Source: Isoetes taiwanensis (Eukaryota; Streptophyta; Lycopodiopsida; Isoetales; Isoetaceae). From it: a DNA stretch of 64,000 bases. Positions within the stretch are counted from its first letter, which is position 1. Each line of letters opens with the position of its first letter. The position numbers and the translations under genes were made by a program. The notes below the pieces were generated by a model. That model worked only from the letters and a program-made list of their open reading frames with translations. It was not told where the DNA came from and made no database searches. Shown in pieces: positions 1 to 10,660 of the stretch. The DNA is taken from the NCBI GenBank assembly GCA_021234155.1, contig JAJEKV010000014.1, forward strand, positions 14,312,494 through 14,376,493, read 5' to 3'.

Positions 1-721
1 TGCTCTTGGATTCGTTAACAAACAGCTTATTCTGTCTCAAAAGATCAAAAACCTATTGAAGGTGCTGTTTATGCTCCTCAATAGTTCTACTACATATAAG
101 TATATCATCAAAGAAGACTACAACACTTCTTCCTAGTACGGGTGCTAAAACTCTCCCCATAAGACGGCAGAAAGTTGCCGGAGCATTCGTTAAACTAAAA
201 GGCATTACACGAAACTCATAGTGACCAAATGTTGTTCTGAATGCCGTTTTACCAATGTCTTCTTCCTTTATTTGGATTTGATGATATCCTGATTTCAAAT
301 CAATTTTGCTAAATATGCAGGCACCTCGTAACTCATCAAATAAATCGTCAGCCCTGGGTACTGGAAATTTATCTTTAACAGTCAACTTATTGAGAGCCCT
401 GTAATCCACGCACATTCTATATCCCTTATCCTTCTTTTTGATTAGGATGACGGGTGCGCCAAAAGGTGAACAGCTTGGCCGTATTAGCTGTCGCTCTAAC
501 ATCTCTGCTATCTGTTTCTCAAGCTCTAATTTTTCGAAGTGACTGACTCTATAAGGTGCCCTATTTGGAGGTTGGGCGTTTTCTTGCAACTGTATTGCAT
601 GATCCTCAGGACGATGAGGAGGTAGATCTAAAGTTTCCTCATCCTTGAAGAGATCGTCAAATTGTCTAAGAAAACTATACAATTCGGGAGGCACCTGTGA
701 TGGTGGATCAGAGTTTCTCAA
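1..721 (-). pseudogene. Ty3/gypsy reverse transcriptase fragment
   Basis: Reverse transcriptase of a Ty3/gypsy LTR retrotransposon, which copies element RNA into DNA. The translation runs from a pol linker through the finger region ([18 protein letters not shown]), the YRALN and [11 protein letters not shown] motifs and [12 protein letters not shown] to the catalytic block [10 protein letters not shown], where the two Asp residues are kept. An in-frame TAG at 53-55 follows EHKQHLQ, but the same frame continues with typical gypsy sequence (VFDLLRQNKLFVNESK) to the window edge. The stop probably arose from CAG by C-to-T change. The fragment leaves the window at base 1, so RNase H is not visible. 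The stop just upstream at about 722 separates it from the protease piece. Dead copy; identity is secure, exact clade is not. Confidence 0.9.
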
Positions 722-748
722 GTAAATAAAGTACGACTCAGCTTCACT

Positions 749-1130
749 CTATATTAACTTCTTAGCTTCAGAGTACGTCAATAAAGGTTCAACTTGAGAC
801 GTGGAATCTGTACACAGCTTCAAAGGTTGCCCTTCAACCATTATAATTACTGTCTTTTCCCTGTAATTAGGTCGGGCATCAAACTGTTCTCGCCATCCAA
901 TTCCTAATATCACATCCATAGTTCCTAAAGAAGCCATAATCAAAACTCTTTCTTCTGAATACTGCCCTATTTGGATAGGAGCTACCACATATTTATCACA
1001 CTGGTCCTAGGACCTTTCAAACCCTGCACAACTGTGATCTTCGTTTGCAAATCACAAATAGGTATTCCTAATTTATACACCAAGTCCTGCGAGATAAAGT
1101 CATGTGTTGAACCATCATCAAGTAAAACGT
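749..1130 (-). pseudogene. Ty3/gypsy aspartic protease fragment
   Basis: Retroviral-type aspartic protease of the same gypsy element as the reverse transcriptase to its left. The active-site strand reads RYVLLDDGSTHDFIS (DDGS in place of the usual DSGA/DTGA), followed by DLVYKLGIPICDLQTKI. The second lobe reads GTMDVILGIGWREQFDA, the usual GMDVILGMDW block. The two lobes lie in different frames, with a frameshift near 990-1010. Upstream sequence on this strand stops abruptly at about 1130, where plus-strand integrase begins, so gag and the start of pol are lost. Nonfunctional. Confidence 0.8.
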
Positions 1131-1903
1131 ACCGCATTTCATCCGGAGACAGATGGTCAAGTTGAGAGAGTTAATCAAGTTGTTGAGGACATGCTTAGAA
1201 TGTATGTTCCCGAACATCCATATAATTGGGACGCGTACCTACCATTGGTTGAGTTCGCCTACAATAATACCTTTCAGAACTCCATCGGGATGAGTCCTTT
1301 CGAGGCAATGTATGGTGAGGAATGTCGATGTCCAGTGAATTGGAGAGACCCACATGTGCAAGTGGAAGCCACCAACACATTAACTGAGGATGTGAACAAC
1401 CAGTTGAAAATAATTCGAGAGAATTTGCATAAGGCCAGAATAGACAGAAACAGTATGCCGACCAGAAACGTCGCAAAATAGAATTTAAAGCCGGTGACAT
1501 GGTGTTTTTGCGCATAAATCCTAAACAAGGAACTCTTATATTTCCAAAAGCCGCCAAGCTTGCTCCAAGATTTGCAGGCCCTTTTAAGATTGTCAAGAGA
1601 GTTGGCTTGATGGCTTATAAGTTGGAGTTACCAACGAATGTTAAGGTTCATGACGTGTTTCACGTTAGCAACTTAAGGAAGTATGTTCCAGCAGATCGTC
1701 ATATTCTTCATCCAGATGTTTTGGAGGCTATAAACCGGCAGCTGGCCATAAAACCAACGCAAATATTGAGACAAGAGGTTCGAGTCTTGAGAAATCATGA
1801 GATCAAACGCTATCTAGTACAATGGCAAGGATGTCCAATCGAGGATGTCACTTGGGTAGATGCAAGCGAATTTCATCATTTGTACCCGGACTTCAAGCCA
1901 TGA
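1128..1903 (+). pseudogene. Ty3/gypsy integrase C-terminal half with chromodomain
   Basis: C-terminal half of a gypsy integrase, the enzyme that inserts element DNA into chromosomes. It starts inside the catalytic core at TAFHPETDGQVERVNQ and continues through WDAYLPLVEFAYNN, SIGMSPFEAMYG, the GDMVFLRI and PRFAGPFKIVKRVG blocks and HDVFHVSNLRKYVP. It ends in a chromodomain-like tail (YLVQWQGCPIEDVTWV), which marks the chromovirus branch. A frameshift near 1434-1440 splits it into two reading frames; the zinc finger and first catalytic Asp are missing. It abuts the minus-strand protease piece at about 1128-1131. Confidence 0.88.
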
Positions 1904-1936
1904 GGACATGGATTTTTTTTTAAAAGGTGGGTAGAA

Positions 1937-3605
1937 TGTAATGAACCTAGGTAGTAATGGTTTTGTTTTAACTCAACCAATAGTAGGGATAATTAAAGAT
2001 ATAAGATATGTAATGATTTCAAGAAAAAAAAAAAAAAAAAAAACAATTTAAGAAAATGCATGCAAACGTAGCTTCATGCAAACTATGCAAACTAGATGCA
2101 AACTAGAGATTTCATGCATGCAAAGTGAAGAGTGAAAGCTATATAAGTAAGTAGTTAATTAGTGGAAGGGGAATCAAGGAAGAAGGGAAGCTGGAAGGTA
2201 GAATTCGTGGCAGGGAGAGCTTATAACAGTGAGTACATGAAGAGCCTTTGGCATTAAACTTTGATTGAATGATTCATGGGAATGATTATGAGTTGTTGTT
2301 GGTTTTCTGCTTGCAATAACGTCTTCTTGCAGATGATACTGATGTGGATGCTAAGCTGGTTGTGTGTTTTCTGGCTTTTGCTTCAAGCTTGTTCAGTTGT
2401 TTTTCCATTATGCCTGCTAGTTTTGCTTAGTGTTGCCATGCCGTCACTGCTGTACAGTCAAGGATTTAAGGCACAGACAACCTCATAGATTTCTTGTTTC
2501 TTCTCTGGTTGCTAGCTGAGCCAACACATCTTGCTATTACGTTTGGAATCTACCCGTGCCTGTAAGCTTTGCCCATGCATGCCATTGTGGCTATTCTGGG
2601 ACCCAATCCGAAATCCCCTTAGCTTCTTTATCATTTCTTGTTCCTTTGCTTAGTGGGTTCATGTAGGATCTATCAAACGAAGCCTGAAACTGGAAATATC
2701 CCTTGAAACCGACTTCAAAACACTGTTAAATGACCCGGCCTCTCTGTCGCCCAGTTACAATCGATTTCTTGCTGTGTTACAGTAGCCCAAATCGAGCTGT
2801 TAGACCCCTGTTGGTCGCAGATCGAGCATAATATAAACTTAAGTCGTTGTTCATTTAATAATTGCAATGCTAGTCTAATGGTTGTGGCTTTGGTCTTGCA
2901 TGGCTAGGTCTCGGGTTCAATTCTGAGTTTTGCATAGTTGTTTGTGGCAAGTTTCCCCTTTTATTTCCGTTGTATTAAATAAGGCTACCACATGTCCACT
3001 AGCCTTGAATTATATTCCCAATCTTGAGACTTTGTTCTAGCCTTTGCAATTTTTCCCCATTTTGACACTTGGTTTTATCTGTTTGTTTTAATGCTAGATC
3101 ATTTCATCAATTTTCCTAGCGAAGTATGGGGTTTTGCCATGTTATATCTTGCATCTTGTGCTTTTGCCATGGAATATCTTGCATATGGAATACTTTGGGT
3201 TAGTTATGCATATGGAATAATTTGGGTTCTTAACTATTCTGTGCATGTGGGTTGCATCATGACTAAAAGATGTTAGATATATTGCATCGTATTATAGCAG
3301 CATGTATTGTATAATTAAATATAGAACCTTAAGTATACTTGACATCATCCGAAGCACTCCTGGCGGACGCTCCAGGGAGAGAGTGTGAATTGCGTCATTG
3401 ATTCCCGCCTTTGAGTGGAGCCTCAAAGGACTAACTGGGGGCTCCCGCGCTTTGTATGGGCATTGCGTGCGAAGCGAGGACTGATCATCCCGCATAATAG
3501 ATTGATGATGTTCTAACGAATATATAAGCTTTTATTTTATATTTCTTACAAGGCATATGTACTCACTTAGACGTCAGTCTAACTTGTGTGCTTTTGGATG
3601 TAGCA
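1937..3605 (+). repeat. Candidate 3' LTR of the gypsy element
   Basis: Follows the integrase stop after a purine-rich stretch (AAAAGGTGGGTAGAA). It begins TGTAATGAACC and could end near TTTTGGATGTAGCA. TATATAAG at about 2139-2146 may be the promoter TATA box. A GC-richer stretch at 3350-3490 resembles the R-U5 part of long plant gypsy LTRs. No second LTR lies in the window, so both ends are inferred. A poly(A) tract lies at 2025-2043, and 3160-3235 holds short imperfect repeats of GCATATGGAATA. No gene is visible in this stretch. Confidence 0.4.
2868..2962 (+). repeat. tRNA-derived SINE-like head
   Basis: A tRNA-like stretch with an A-box match (CTAGTCTAATGG) and, about 45 bases on, a B-box match (GGTCTCGGGTTCAATTC), the two internal Pol III promoter parts. 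It does not fold as an intact tRNA, so a SINE head or old tRNA pseudogene is the likely reading. Confidence 0.4.
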
Positions 3606-3606
3606 A

Positions 3607-3909
3607 ATGGCCCATAGCTATCCTTTAGGAAAGGTTGAGGTGGAGCTAGCCGAGTTATGGGGCTACCTAGAAGGATGCTGGATGTACCAGGATCATATGA
3701 GCAAAGAAGAGGCTTTTGATTGTCTGTCCCACTTTTTCTTAATTAGGATTGTCAAAACTCATGAATCTCTTTCCAAAGATAGCTTGCCGTCTTGGTGTGA
3801 CGCAAGTGGCTACTTTTGTGTTGAAGATCAAAAATCTAAATCTGTACTTCCGGATTCATCCGATGATAAAGAACCATCAGTTGTAAGGTTAGAATATATG
3901 AATAGCTAG
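3607..3909 (+). CDS. Coding-looking exon, unknown protein
   Basis: An open frame of 100 codons with ordinary amino-acid composition (AELWGYLEGCWMYQD, SHFFLIRIVKTHESL) and an acidic end (PDSSDDKEPSVV). It is preceded by an acceptor-like GGATGTAG and contains a donor-like GTAAGGTTAG at about 3886, so it could be an internal exon of about 280 bases. No family is recognised. It lies directly after the candidate gypsy LTR and runs opposite to the gene fragment at 4.0-5.3 kb. It could be part of the retroelement's transduced sequence or a chance frame. Confidence 0.3.
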   Translation: MAHSYPLGKVEVELAELWGYLEGCWMYQDHMSKEEAFDCLSHFFLIRIVKTHESLSKDSLPSWCDASGYFCVEDQKSKSVLPDSSDDKEPSVVRLEYMNS

Positions 3910-3973
3910 ATTTGAAATTAACTTATTCTAGTTTCAAGTAGAAGAATGAATTAGTAAGCTCCCAGGAGCTTCA

Positions 3974-4156
3974 CAACTACATAAAACAGATTGCTTAAAA
4001 AAAACTGCACATGAAAGAATGTACCTGCTTCTATCTGTGTTTCATATTCTGCAAATAGTAAACAATACTGAGAATGAAGCACTACATATGAAATAAATTA
4101 AGCACTACATAAAACAGATTGCTTAAAAAAAACTGCACATGAAAGAATGTACCTGC
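3974..4156 (-). repeat. Tandem duplication across an exon-donor junction
   Basis: About 60 bases (ACTACATAAAACAGATTGCT through GAATGTACCTGCTTC) occur at 3974-4037 and again at 4099-4157, nearly identical. On the minus strand the duplicated block covers the last bases of an exon, its donor (GAAGCAG|GTACATTC) and intron sequence, so it creates a second copy of the donor and a 24-base mini-exon. Confidence 0.7.
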
Positions 4157-5336
4157 TTCCATTAAGTCCTGCATGTGCTGATTTTGGATGTCATGTACAT
4201 AATTAACACAAGTATCATCATATGTAGGAACGTTTGTATCCTCCACTTCTTCTGCAAATTAGGAAACAGAAATTCAAGAACCAAAATAAAATTCCCATGC
4301 CATGCTGAAGAGCTAATTACCAGGAATGCATTCATAGACAAAAGATTGTTGTATAGGCTGAGTATATGGAGTCGACCCAGCAATCTTGGAAGCCAGATGA
4401 CCACATAGCTCCTTGAATTGGTGGGACTGCTCTTGAAGATTATGCAAACTGGAGAATAGATTGTTTGGATCAAACAGTACTCCATTCCTTGCAATGGCCA
4501 AACAAAAGAGATCTGGCATTAGGGTTTTTTTGAGATTAAAAAAGGGCCTTCAAAACACGCCAACTAAGCCAAATGAAGATAAATGAACTACCAATCAGAA
4601 ATCAGAGCCTGACGGGTCCAGTCAGCAAAACTGTTATAACTAACTCACTGGATCACATTTTCTAGCATAACTATTGATAGAAAAGTCCAAATCAGCTCTC
4701 GTTTAGTGCAATAGATAGATCGCGTTGAGATCTTTCCAACCTTAGGTGCTTTGCATATATTTTAACCACTTATGATTGTCAAAACTCCAAAAAATATGGT
4801 TTTTACCATTTTTTACTATCCTACGGGGCTAAAAGATATGCAAACCACTCAATGTTGGAAAGATCTCAATGAGATCTATCTATTGCACCAAACAAGAGCT
4901 CATTTAGACTTTTCTATCAACACTTATGCTAGAAAATGTGATCCAGTGAGTTAGTTATAACTGTTTTGCTGACTAGATTACCAGTTCTGTTTTCTGATTG
5001 GTAGTTCATATAGCTTAGTCAACAGTTCTTAGAAGGCCCTTTTATGATCTCAAAAAATCCCTAATGCCAATCCGCCTGCATTGGAAGAATTCTGGAAAAG
5101 AAAACAGCAGCTGCATTCTCCCAAACAAAAACATTCTTTGGGAAATTTGCCCGCCAATTCCAAATTCCAAACACCATCCAAGCAGCTACATACCAGGGAT
5201 CGCTGACATGGACACCAAATCGGTCGATCTTCCTGAATTGGTTACGGATCCAGCGTTCCGGAGGTTGGAAAATTTTGGCGGGCCTAGGAAAAACAGTGAC
5301 GGGCGCGAAAACGTCACGATGAAGGACGGTCAGCAC
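4030..5336 (-). pseudogene. Unknown gene split by a foldback element
   Basis: Minus-strand coding sequence in pieces. 5336-5067 reads DRFGVHVSDPWYVAAW, FGIWNWRANFPKN, then ILPMQADW. 4516-4314 continues PDLFCLAIARNGVLFDPNN and ends at a good donor (CATTCCTG|GTAATT). An acceptor (TTTGCAG) then opens an exon at 4253-4152 (EEVEDTNVPTYDDTCVNYV), and a 24-base exon lies at 4053-4030. Deleting 4517-5066 joins ...QADW and PDLF... in frame with no extra bases, so this was one exon. No family is recognised; it is rich in Trp, Phe and Asn. No convincing start: upstream coding is cut at about 5327-5336 by another repeat. No working copy here. Confidence 0.6.
4517..5066. mobile_element. 550 bp foldback MITE with CATTAG...CTAATG ends
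   Basis: Ends are CATTAGGGTTTTTTTGAGAT and its near reverse complement. The two halves are inverted copies of each other over more than 200 bases (for example the strand carrying AACTGTTATAACTAACTCAC returns at 4945-4975), so it can form one long hairpin. Flanks are GATCTGG on the left and CCAATCC on the right, which share no direct repeat. Joining them restores a reading frame exactly. Same end family as the 21944-30261 element. Confidence 0.85.
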
Positions 5337-5420
5337 CCGTTAATCACCCTATGTCACGACATGCTGAATTGTACACCACCAATAAAAAAACACCCTAATA
5401 GACATCTCATTAATGGAAAT

Positions 5421-5482
5421 GCCCCTAACAGCAGTTAGGGGCAAATTATCTCTTAATGCGAGAGTCCACTAAGTGGACTCTC
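5421..5482. repeat. Twin short palindromes
   Basis: GCCCCTAAC-agca-GTTAGGGGC at 5421-5442, then GAGAGTCCACT-a-AGTGGACTCTC at 5460-5482. The second is a perfect 11-base-arm palindrome followed by ACATCCCTCTAATT. A close relative lies at 61196-61219. Confidence 0.8.
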
Positions 5483-5559
5483 ACATCCCTCTAATTATCC
5501 CTCCTCTCAAACCGTCTCTCCCATGATTTCTCATGATCTCTAAGCTCGCATGTGGCTGA

Positions 5560-5708
<149 letters not shown>

Positions 5709-6067
5709 CAAAAGTCACACACCTAGCTACATGAGCTACAAGTTCTTTGCATCGTTCTCTGCTTCGCAGATTGATGTATGTCTATAGTTCTTAACTCTTG
5801 GCACTTAAGTTCCTGCCTTAAGACTACCATTGTGTCATTCAACTGCATCTTTCTATCAATGGCATGTTATATAACCTTAGATGTATAAATGGGTATAATC
5901 TGAGATTGTCATGTTGCCTTGGGAAAGCCTTGCTAATGCCTGTCTTTATCCCATCCCTTCTGAAGATATCCCAGAAATCCACTCACTTTGTCTTGTTTTT
6001 CTTCTCTCCACTAGGGTTTCCACTAGGCCACTTCCTGTCATTTATCAATTGCTAATTACATAGAAGT

Positions 6068-6397
6068 TCATGAGATTAGCATGTTTTCATTGCAAAACTG
6101 CTGGATTTGATTGGCCCATGCCATACCCTTTATCTGTTCGTTACCTGATCTGAAGCTTACTTCCAAAAGAGAAGCATTTGAAGAACAATGAACATATTCT
6201 ACAAGATACATGCATATTATGTCATTAAACTCGGCTTGTTCAGATTTATGTTTAACTTTCTTTGCAGACTTCTTGATTGCATTGTCATCAGCCTTAGTTT
6301 CTTCTACAACTTCAATATTGTAACAAAGTTCTTGCATAAGACCGGTTGGTACTTTGGTATTGCACCCCTGGACTATGCATGTCCGAGCATCTGCCAC
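6068..6397 (-). CDS. Coding-looking fragment, unknown protein
   Basis: A 109-codon open frame with protein-like content (GCNTKVPTGLMQELCYNI, EETKADDNAIKKSAKKVKHK, NDIICMYLVEYVH). The Lys-rich stretch could be a nuclear signal. An internal donor-like AG|GTAACG lies near 6144, so the end of the frame may be intron. No family recognised. It lies inside the candidate inverted-repeat element, on the same strand as the coiled-coil fragment at 7.3-7.9 kb, and may be a later exon of that gene. Confidence 0.3.
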   Translation of the reverse strand: MADARTCIVQGCNTKVPTGLMQELCYNIEVVEETKADDNAIKKSAKKVKHKSEQAEFNDIICMYLVEYVHCSSNASLLEVSFRSGNEQIKGMAWANQIQQFCNENMLIS

Positions 6398-6833
6398 GAC
6401 TTCAAAGCAACGGACATGATAAATGTGCTAGCATTTCATTTTGACTATGAAATGGTATTCAGATGTGTATAGCAATCCACATGCAACACATACACTAGAC
6501 TCGTTTCCAGTAGGAAATTTATAAAAGCCCATTCGGAGCTCCAAATGTTTCTCCGTGCTACATTGCAAGTAGATGCATTCTCTTTCAAATAATCTATAAG
6601 ACCCATAAGGTCTATAAGAAGGTGGATCTAAGAGAATTTTTTGAAACTTCTACTACATAAATATGTGATATATTTACCTAAAATACCGATCAATAATTTA
6701 TAGTTGAGATGCAATATACCATGAGGATTCTTAAATCATATTGTTGTGTATTATATTTGTTTAGATTCGAACACATTTTGCACGTCCAAAGTGGAAAGAA
6801 GTTTTTTCAACACTTTCAAATGTACATAGAGAG

Positions 6834-7016
6834 GCTAATGTTGGTAAGAAAGTTAATGATTTCGTATTGCAAGCCAAAGATTCCTAATTTACTACTTACT
6901 TCATAGGTGTATTTTATTGTGGTCGGGCTGATGTTGCAAGAGAGCTACAACAACTATGTGAGACATATACTGAAAGTAGCCCAGCTAAGTTTGATTTTCA
7001 TAAAGAGAATTTTTGA
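6834..7016 (+). pseudogene. Short decayed coding stretch, unknown
   Basis: Reads ANVGKKVNDFVLQAKDS, a stop, then FTTYFIGVFYCGRADVAREL and QQLCETYTESSPAKFDFHKE before a stop. The composition looks like true protein and the frame is kept across one stop. No family is recognised. Confidence 0.3.
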
Positions 7017-7342
7017 TATAGTATGGATGAATTAGTGTATTTTGGTCTCTGCGGACAATAAAAATCAAGTCAATTCATTTTTTATTTGTAAAGCAAGCAC
7101 TGGAACAAACAATCTATACACTCTCTTTCTAATCAATTATGAAATGTGTGACAATCTTGGAGCAAAGAATTGGATAAAAGTGTTGCTTGTTGACCAACTC
7201 TAAAGTAGGTCATGCCATTTGACTTCAAAGCATTTGTCAAAAGATAATAGGTTTTACGACCATGTGCATGTTGGCAATATAACAATTCTCCCAAATGTTA
7301 TGGAAGCCAATCCACTACCTAGGCCTGATATGCTAGGAGTTA

Positions 7343-7907
7343 CTTTGCATGTGAGGAAGTTAGTAAGGAAAGTTTGTTCTGTAATAAGTTATTTTTCTCT
7401 GAATTCAAACTCTTATGAGCAGAGTCCAATGCATCTTTCAAACTGTGTTCCTCAGGCATGAATAATGCTGGCGCCATGTCCACATCATCCCCAAAATCCT
7501 CAATCAGGTCCTTAATTTGTAAAGTTTTAGTCTGCAACATGAAAGCTAATGATTTTAGCATAGCTTCAGACCCTTGCACGTTCCCTTCGAGTCTAAGAAG
7601 CTCATGCTCTATGCTAGTAATGGAAGTTTCTGCCTTGCTCTTCTCATTCATTAGCACCTTTATGTGATCCATGACAGCATTCAAATTAACATGAATAGGA
7701 TTAACTCTTTCGCCCTGAGATTTTACATTCTGCTCTTCCGACCATTTCGTGGAATCAAATGCAAACTGGGCCCAATTCACTTCAAACTGTGCAAGGTTAG
7801 ACTGACCTTTAAAAGTTCGTTGCCATGCAAAAGCCCTAGCAAACTAAGTGTGAACTTCATAATTTGTCAATCCTTGTTCGTAAACTCGACTGATTAAACT
7901 GTCTAGC
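7343..7907 (-). pseudogene. Coiled-coil gene fragment related to the 20.7 kb gene
   Basis: Two minus-strand exons. Exon a (about 7907-7803) opens after TTTGCAG and reads EELDSLISRVYEQGLTNYEV, a stop, then FARAFAWQRTF before a donor. Exon b (7793-7343) opens after CTTGCACAG and reads FEVNWAQFAFDSTKW, then a long Glu/Lys/Leu-rich coiled coil (IKVLMNEKSKAETSITSIEH) with an acidic end. The pattern AFAW, NW.xF, then coiled coil matches the segment at 20676-21090 (YAFAWENYDS, TNWASFGAQ, then coil), so the two are likely paralogues. Function unknown; one in-frame stop makes this copy broken. Confidence 0.45.
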
Positions 7908-7999
7908 TCTTCTGCAAATTGGGGTTTGATTATAGAAACATGGATTTTGCCATTTTTTACGTGGAACTTTTTAAACGTTAAGGAATTTTGCTTCTGTGA

Positions 8000-9590
8000 C
8001 ATCTGATCGCTTCACATTCTTAGGATGCCTACCTTTAGGACACAGCCCACGAAGCTGATGGAATTCTACCTTATATGCTGGGTCGTGGCATCTGAGAACA
8101 ATGAGGAAGGAATTTCTAACCATAACTTAGGGTTCGAAATAGTGAAAGAACCTAAAATGATTGAAAAATAGACCCAAAAAAAAAAAAAAAAAAAAAACCT
8201 ATGCTGCTGCATTGTCTATGGAGTGGAAAGAACTTGTGGCAACAAGAAGTGGTGCCAGATGAATCAGGCAGTAAGAGGAATCTCCAAACTGGATGAATTT
8301 CCATGCGAAAATGAAGAAAGTGAAGAAACGTTGTCGTGCTCGGAAGAAAAAAAATAAATAAAAAATGACGTGCTCGGAAGTTTGGTGCTGAAAAGGTGCT
8401 TCCATTTCGTAATATTGCTAGGGTCTAGCATTTTGCCCCAGAATGACTACGGATTAGTGTTCTTTATTGTCGTATTCTTTCTTTACATACTACTTTTTTG
8501 TCCTTCTCTTCATCTTTCAGAACAACTTGTTGGTACTCATTGAGATACTAGAGTCCCTTCTCAGTTTCTTATTCTTCTTCTTGTGATCTTCCACCTTCTT
8601 GCACCCCTAGGGTCTTTTTTTATTGGTGATGTACAATAAAGCAGTGCACGACATAGGGTGCTTAATGGGTGCTGATTGACCTTCAAGCTACCCTTCATTG
8701 CCCTTCCCTTGCCCTTCATTGCCCTTCAAAAAGTATTAGGATGTTCTCTAGTTATGTATAACATAATGAGCATATTAGTAATGTGAAGCCCCGATCACAC
8801 ATGTTATCTATGAAGGTGCTGATTTAGTGCTTGAATTTCGTTTTTTTGTACACCACTAGCAAAAAAGCCCCTACTATAGTTTGCTTGAGTGATACTTCTT
8901 GAACTGTAACTCCCTAATGATCTTGTTGGTATCTTTCTAATCCATCTTCGGTAGCTTGATACCTCCATAAATCTCTTTTCTCTCACCCTCAAGGTCCCTT
9001 GTCTGCCTTATTATTTGGTAAGGCAGCCATATGGGACGTAGTTACACAAATCATGTTTGAGCTTTTCAGTGTATCATATTTTGAAAACAGTTTATGTAAG
9101 TTTAAATCAAATGTGATCCATGTGTTTGAAAATCATCTAACGTGACTTAGGAAAAAAAAACCCTTGTATGTATATGTCTAGATCATTGCCTCTTATTACT
9201 AGCACGTATATTTGGCTCATGCCCCCCACGTATTGCTTTAGATTAAAGTTGTATAAATTATCTAGACTAGAGCGCTATATATGGTTCTACAATGGGAATA
9301 TGTGTAATTTTCTCTCCATAGCATTGCAAAATTTAATAAGATAGGGATACGTATTATCAATCCTCCATAATTAAATAAAGGATGGTTGGGTCCAATGCAG
9401 CCCTCTCGTCCAATCTTAAAGCAACAACGCGTCGCATTTTCAAAATCCTGCAACACCTTTCCTCCAATTTTACTCACTTTTTTCTGTAGTTTACTCAATG
9501 GCCATATATTTTTTACTCGACAGCTGTACTAGTTACTCAACATTTTTGCTTTTTCTACTTGCGGCCACTGTTTCTGACATCTGTGTTTCT
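8000..9590. other. No gene seen
   Basis: AT-rich sequence with a poly(A) run at 8177-8198 and a CCCTTCATTGCCCTT-type simple repeat at 8690-8730. The right copy of the 5.3/8.6 kb inverted repeat is at 8606-8681. No coding or RNA signal found. Confidence 0.6.
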
Positions 9591-9591
9591 A

Positions 9592-9728
9592 GAGGACAAG
9601 CAATGTACCGTGCTTGGCCAAGATGCAGCAAGGGTGTTGATCCTTCAGGCGAGGTTGAGAATACAAGAAAATTCAGCTTCTACTACATCTCTCTTGAAAA
9701 AGAGGCAGCATTTGGAAGAGACTATAGG
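9592..9728 (+). CDS. Isolated coding exon, unknown protein
   Basis: Bounded by an acceptor (GTGTTTCTAG|AGG) and a donor (CTATAG|GTAATC). It reads EDKQCTVLGQDAARVLILQA, then RLRIQENSASTTSLLKKRQH and LEETI: an amphipathic, Leu/Arg/Glu-rich segment likely to be helical or coiled coil. No stop in this frame. No neighbouring exons could be found, so it may be an orphan exon from a gene lying across long introns or moved by an element. Confidence 0.4.
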
Positions 9729-10660
9729 TAATCTCATATCAACAACATACTACACATAAACCTTCTAGAAAGTAAAATCAGTGATACCAAGCAAACCTGA
9801 TAATTGAGCAAATAATGATGTAAATCTCATGCCAGATAGGGATGACGTTAGTGGTTCTTGAAGAGTTTGAAAGAGCATATTGCAACAAATGGGCCCTATA
9901 CTAGCAAATGGGCCACAACACTTCATGAAAAAGCGTAATGCATGCATCCATCTACAGTGGTATGCTAGCTCACCGAAGATGGGTTACAAGCCATGTGATT
10001 ATGGTCTCACATTCTATATGAGAAGGGAAGCAATGCTTATTGAGATTTTAAAGCACCATATGCATTAAGCACATAACTTAATTGCATAAAGCAGCATGAG
10101 CAATCCTAATGCCCTTATCAAGTTTTGCCCAAGAAGTTTTTGCATTAATGGTCTAGTGATCTCGCCTACTTGCTAGAATAGTCTGAAGTTGACTTGGCAT
10201 AGCACACACTGAATAACAAGTTTGATAACATGAAGTTCTCCATTAGGCTACATTCTCATGCGCCTACCTCACCTCAAATATTAAATCTAAGTCAAACTTG
10301 AAAATCGACCTAAAATTTTCCATGGGAACTCATGGACCCAACCTTGATCAAAATTTGTGAGCTTCCTATAGTTACAGTATACCATGAAATGTAGGGCAAA
10401 TCTTGGTAAGTTACCAAAAAGAGATTACGCACCCTCTGAACAGGCAGATAGCATCATATCTCCAGCAAATAGAGTCACATGGCCTAGTTGTGTCTTCATA
10501 TCCGAGACAACAGGGAAAGGCCGATGGGATATGTCGGGGGATCGAGCCCGATGTGGACCCGACGAAGAGCCAGAACGTGAGGATGCGGGAATAGATAACT
10601 TGAAGGTGAAGACGTGAATAAAAAGGGGCTCGCAGGTTGCAAGAAGCACCCAGAGTGCAA

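Noticed and set aside
4517-4524. Telomere-like TTAGGG at the foldback end
   Set aside because: A single unit that is part of the TIR; no tandem telomere repeat is present.
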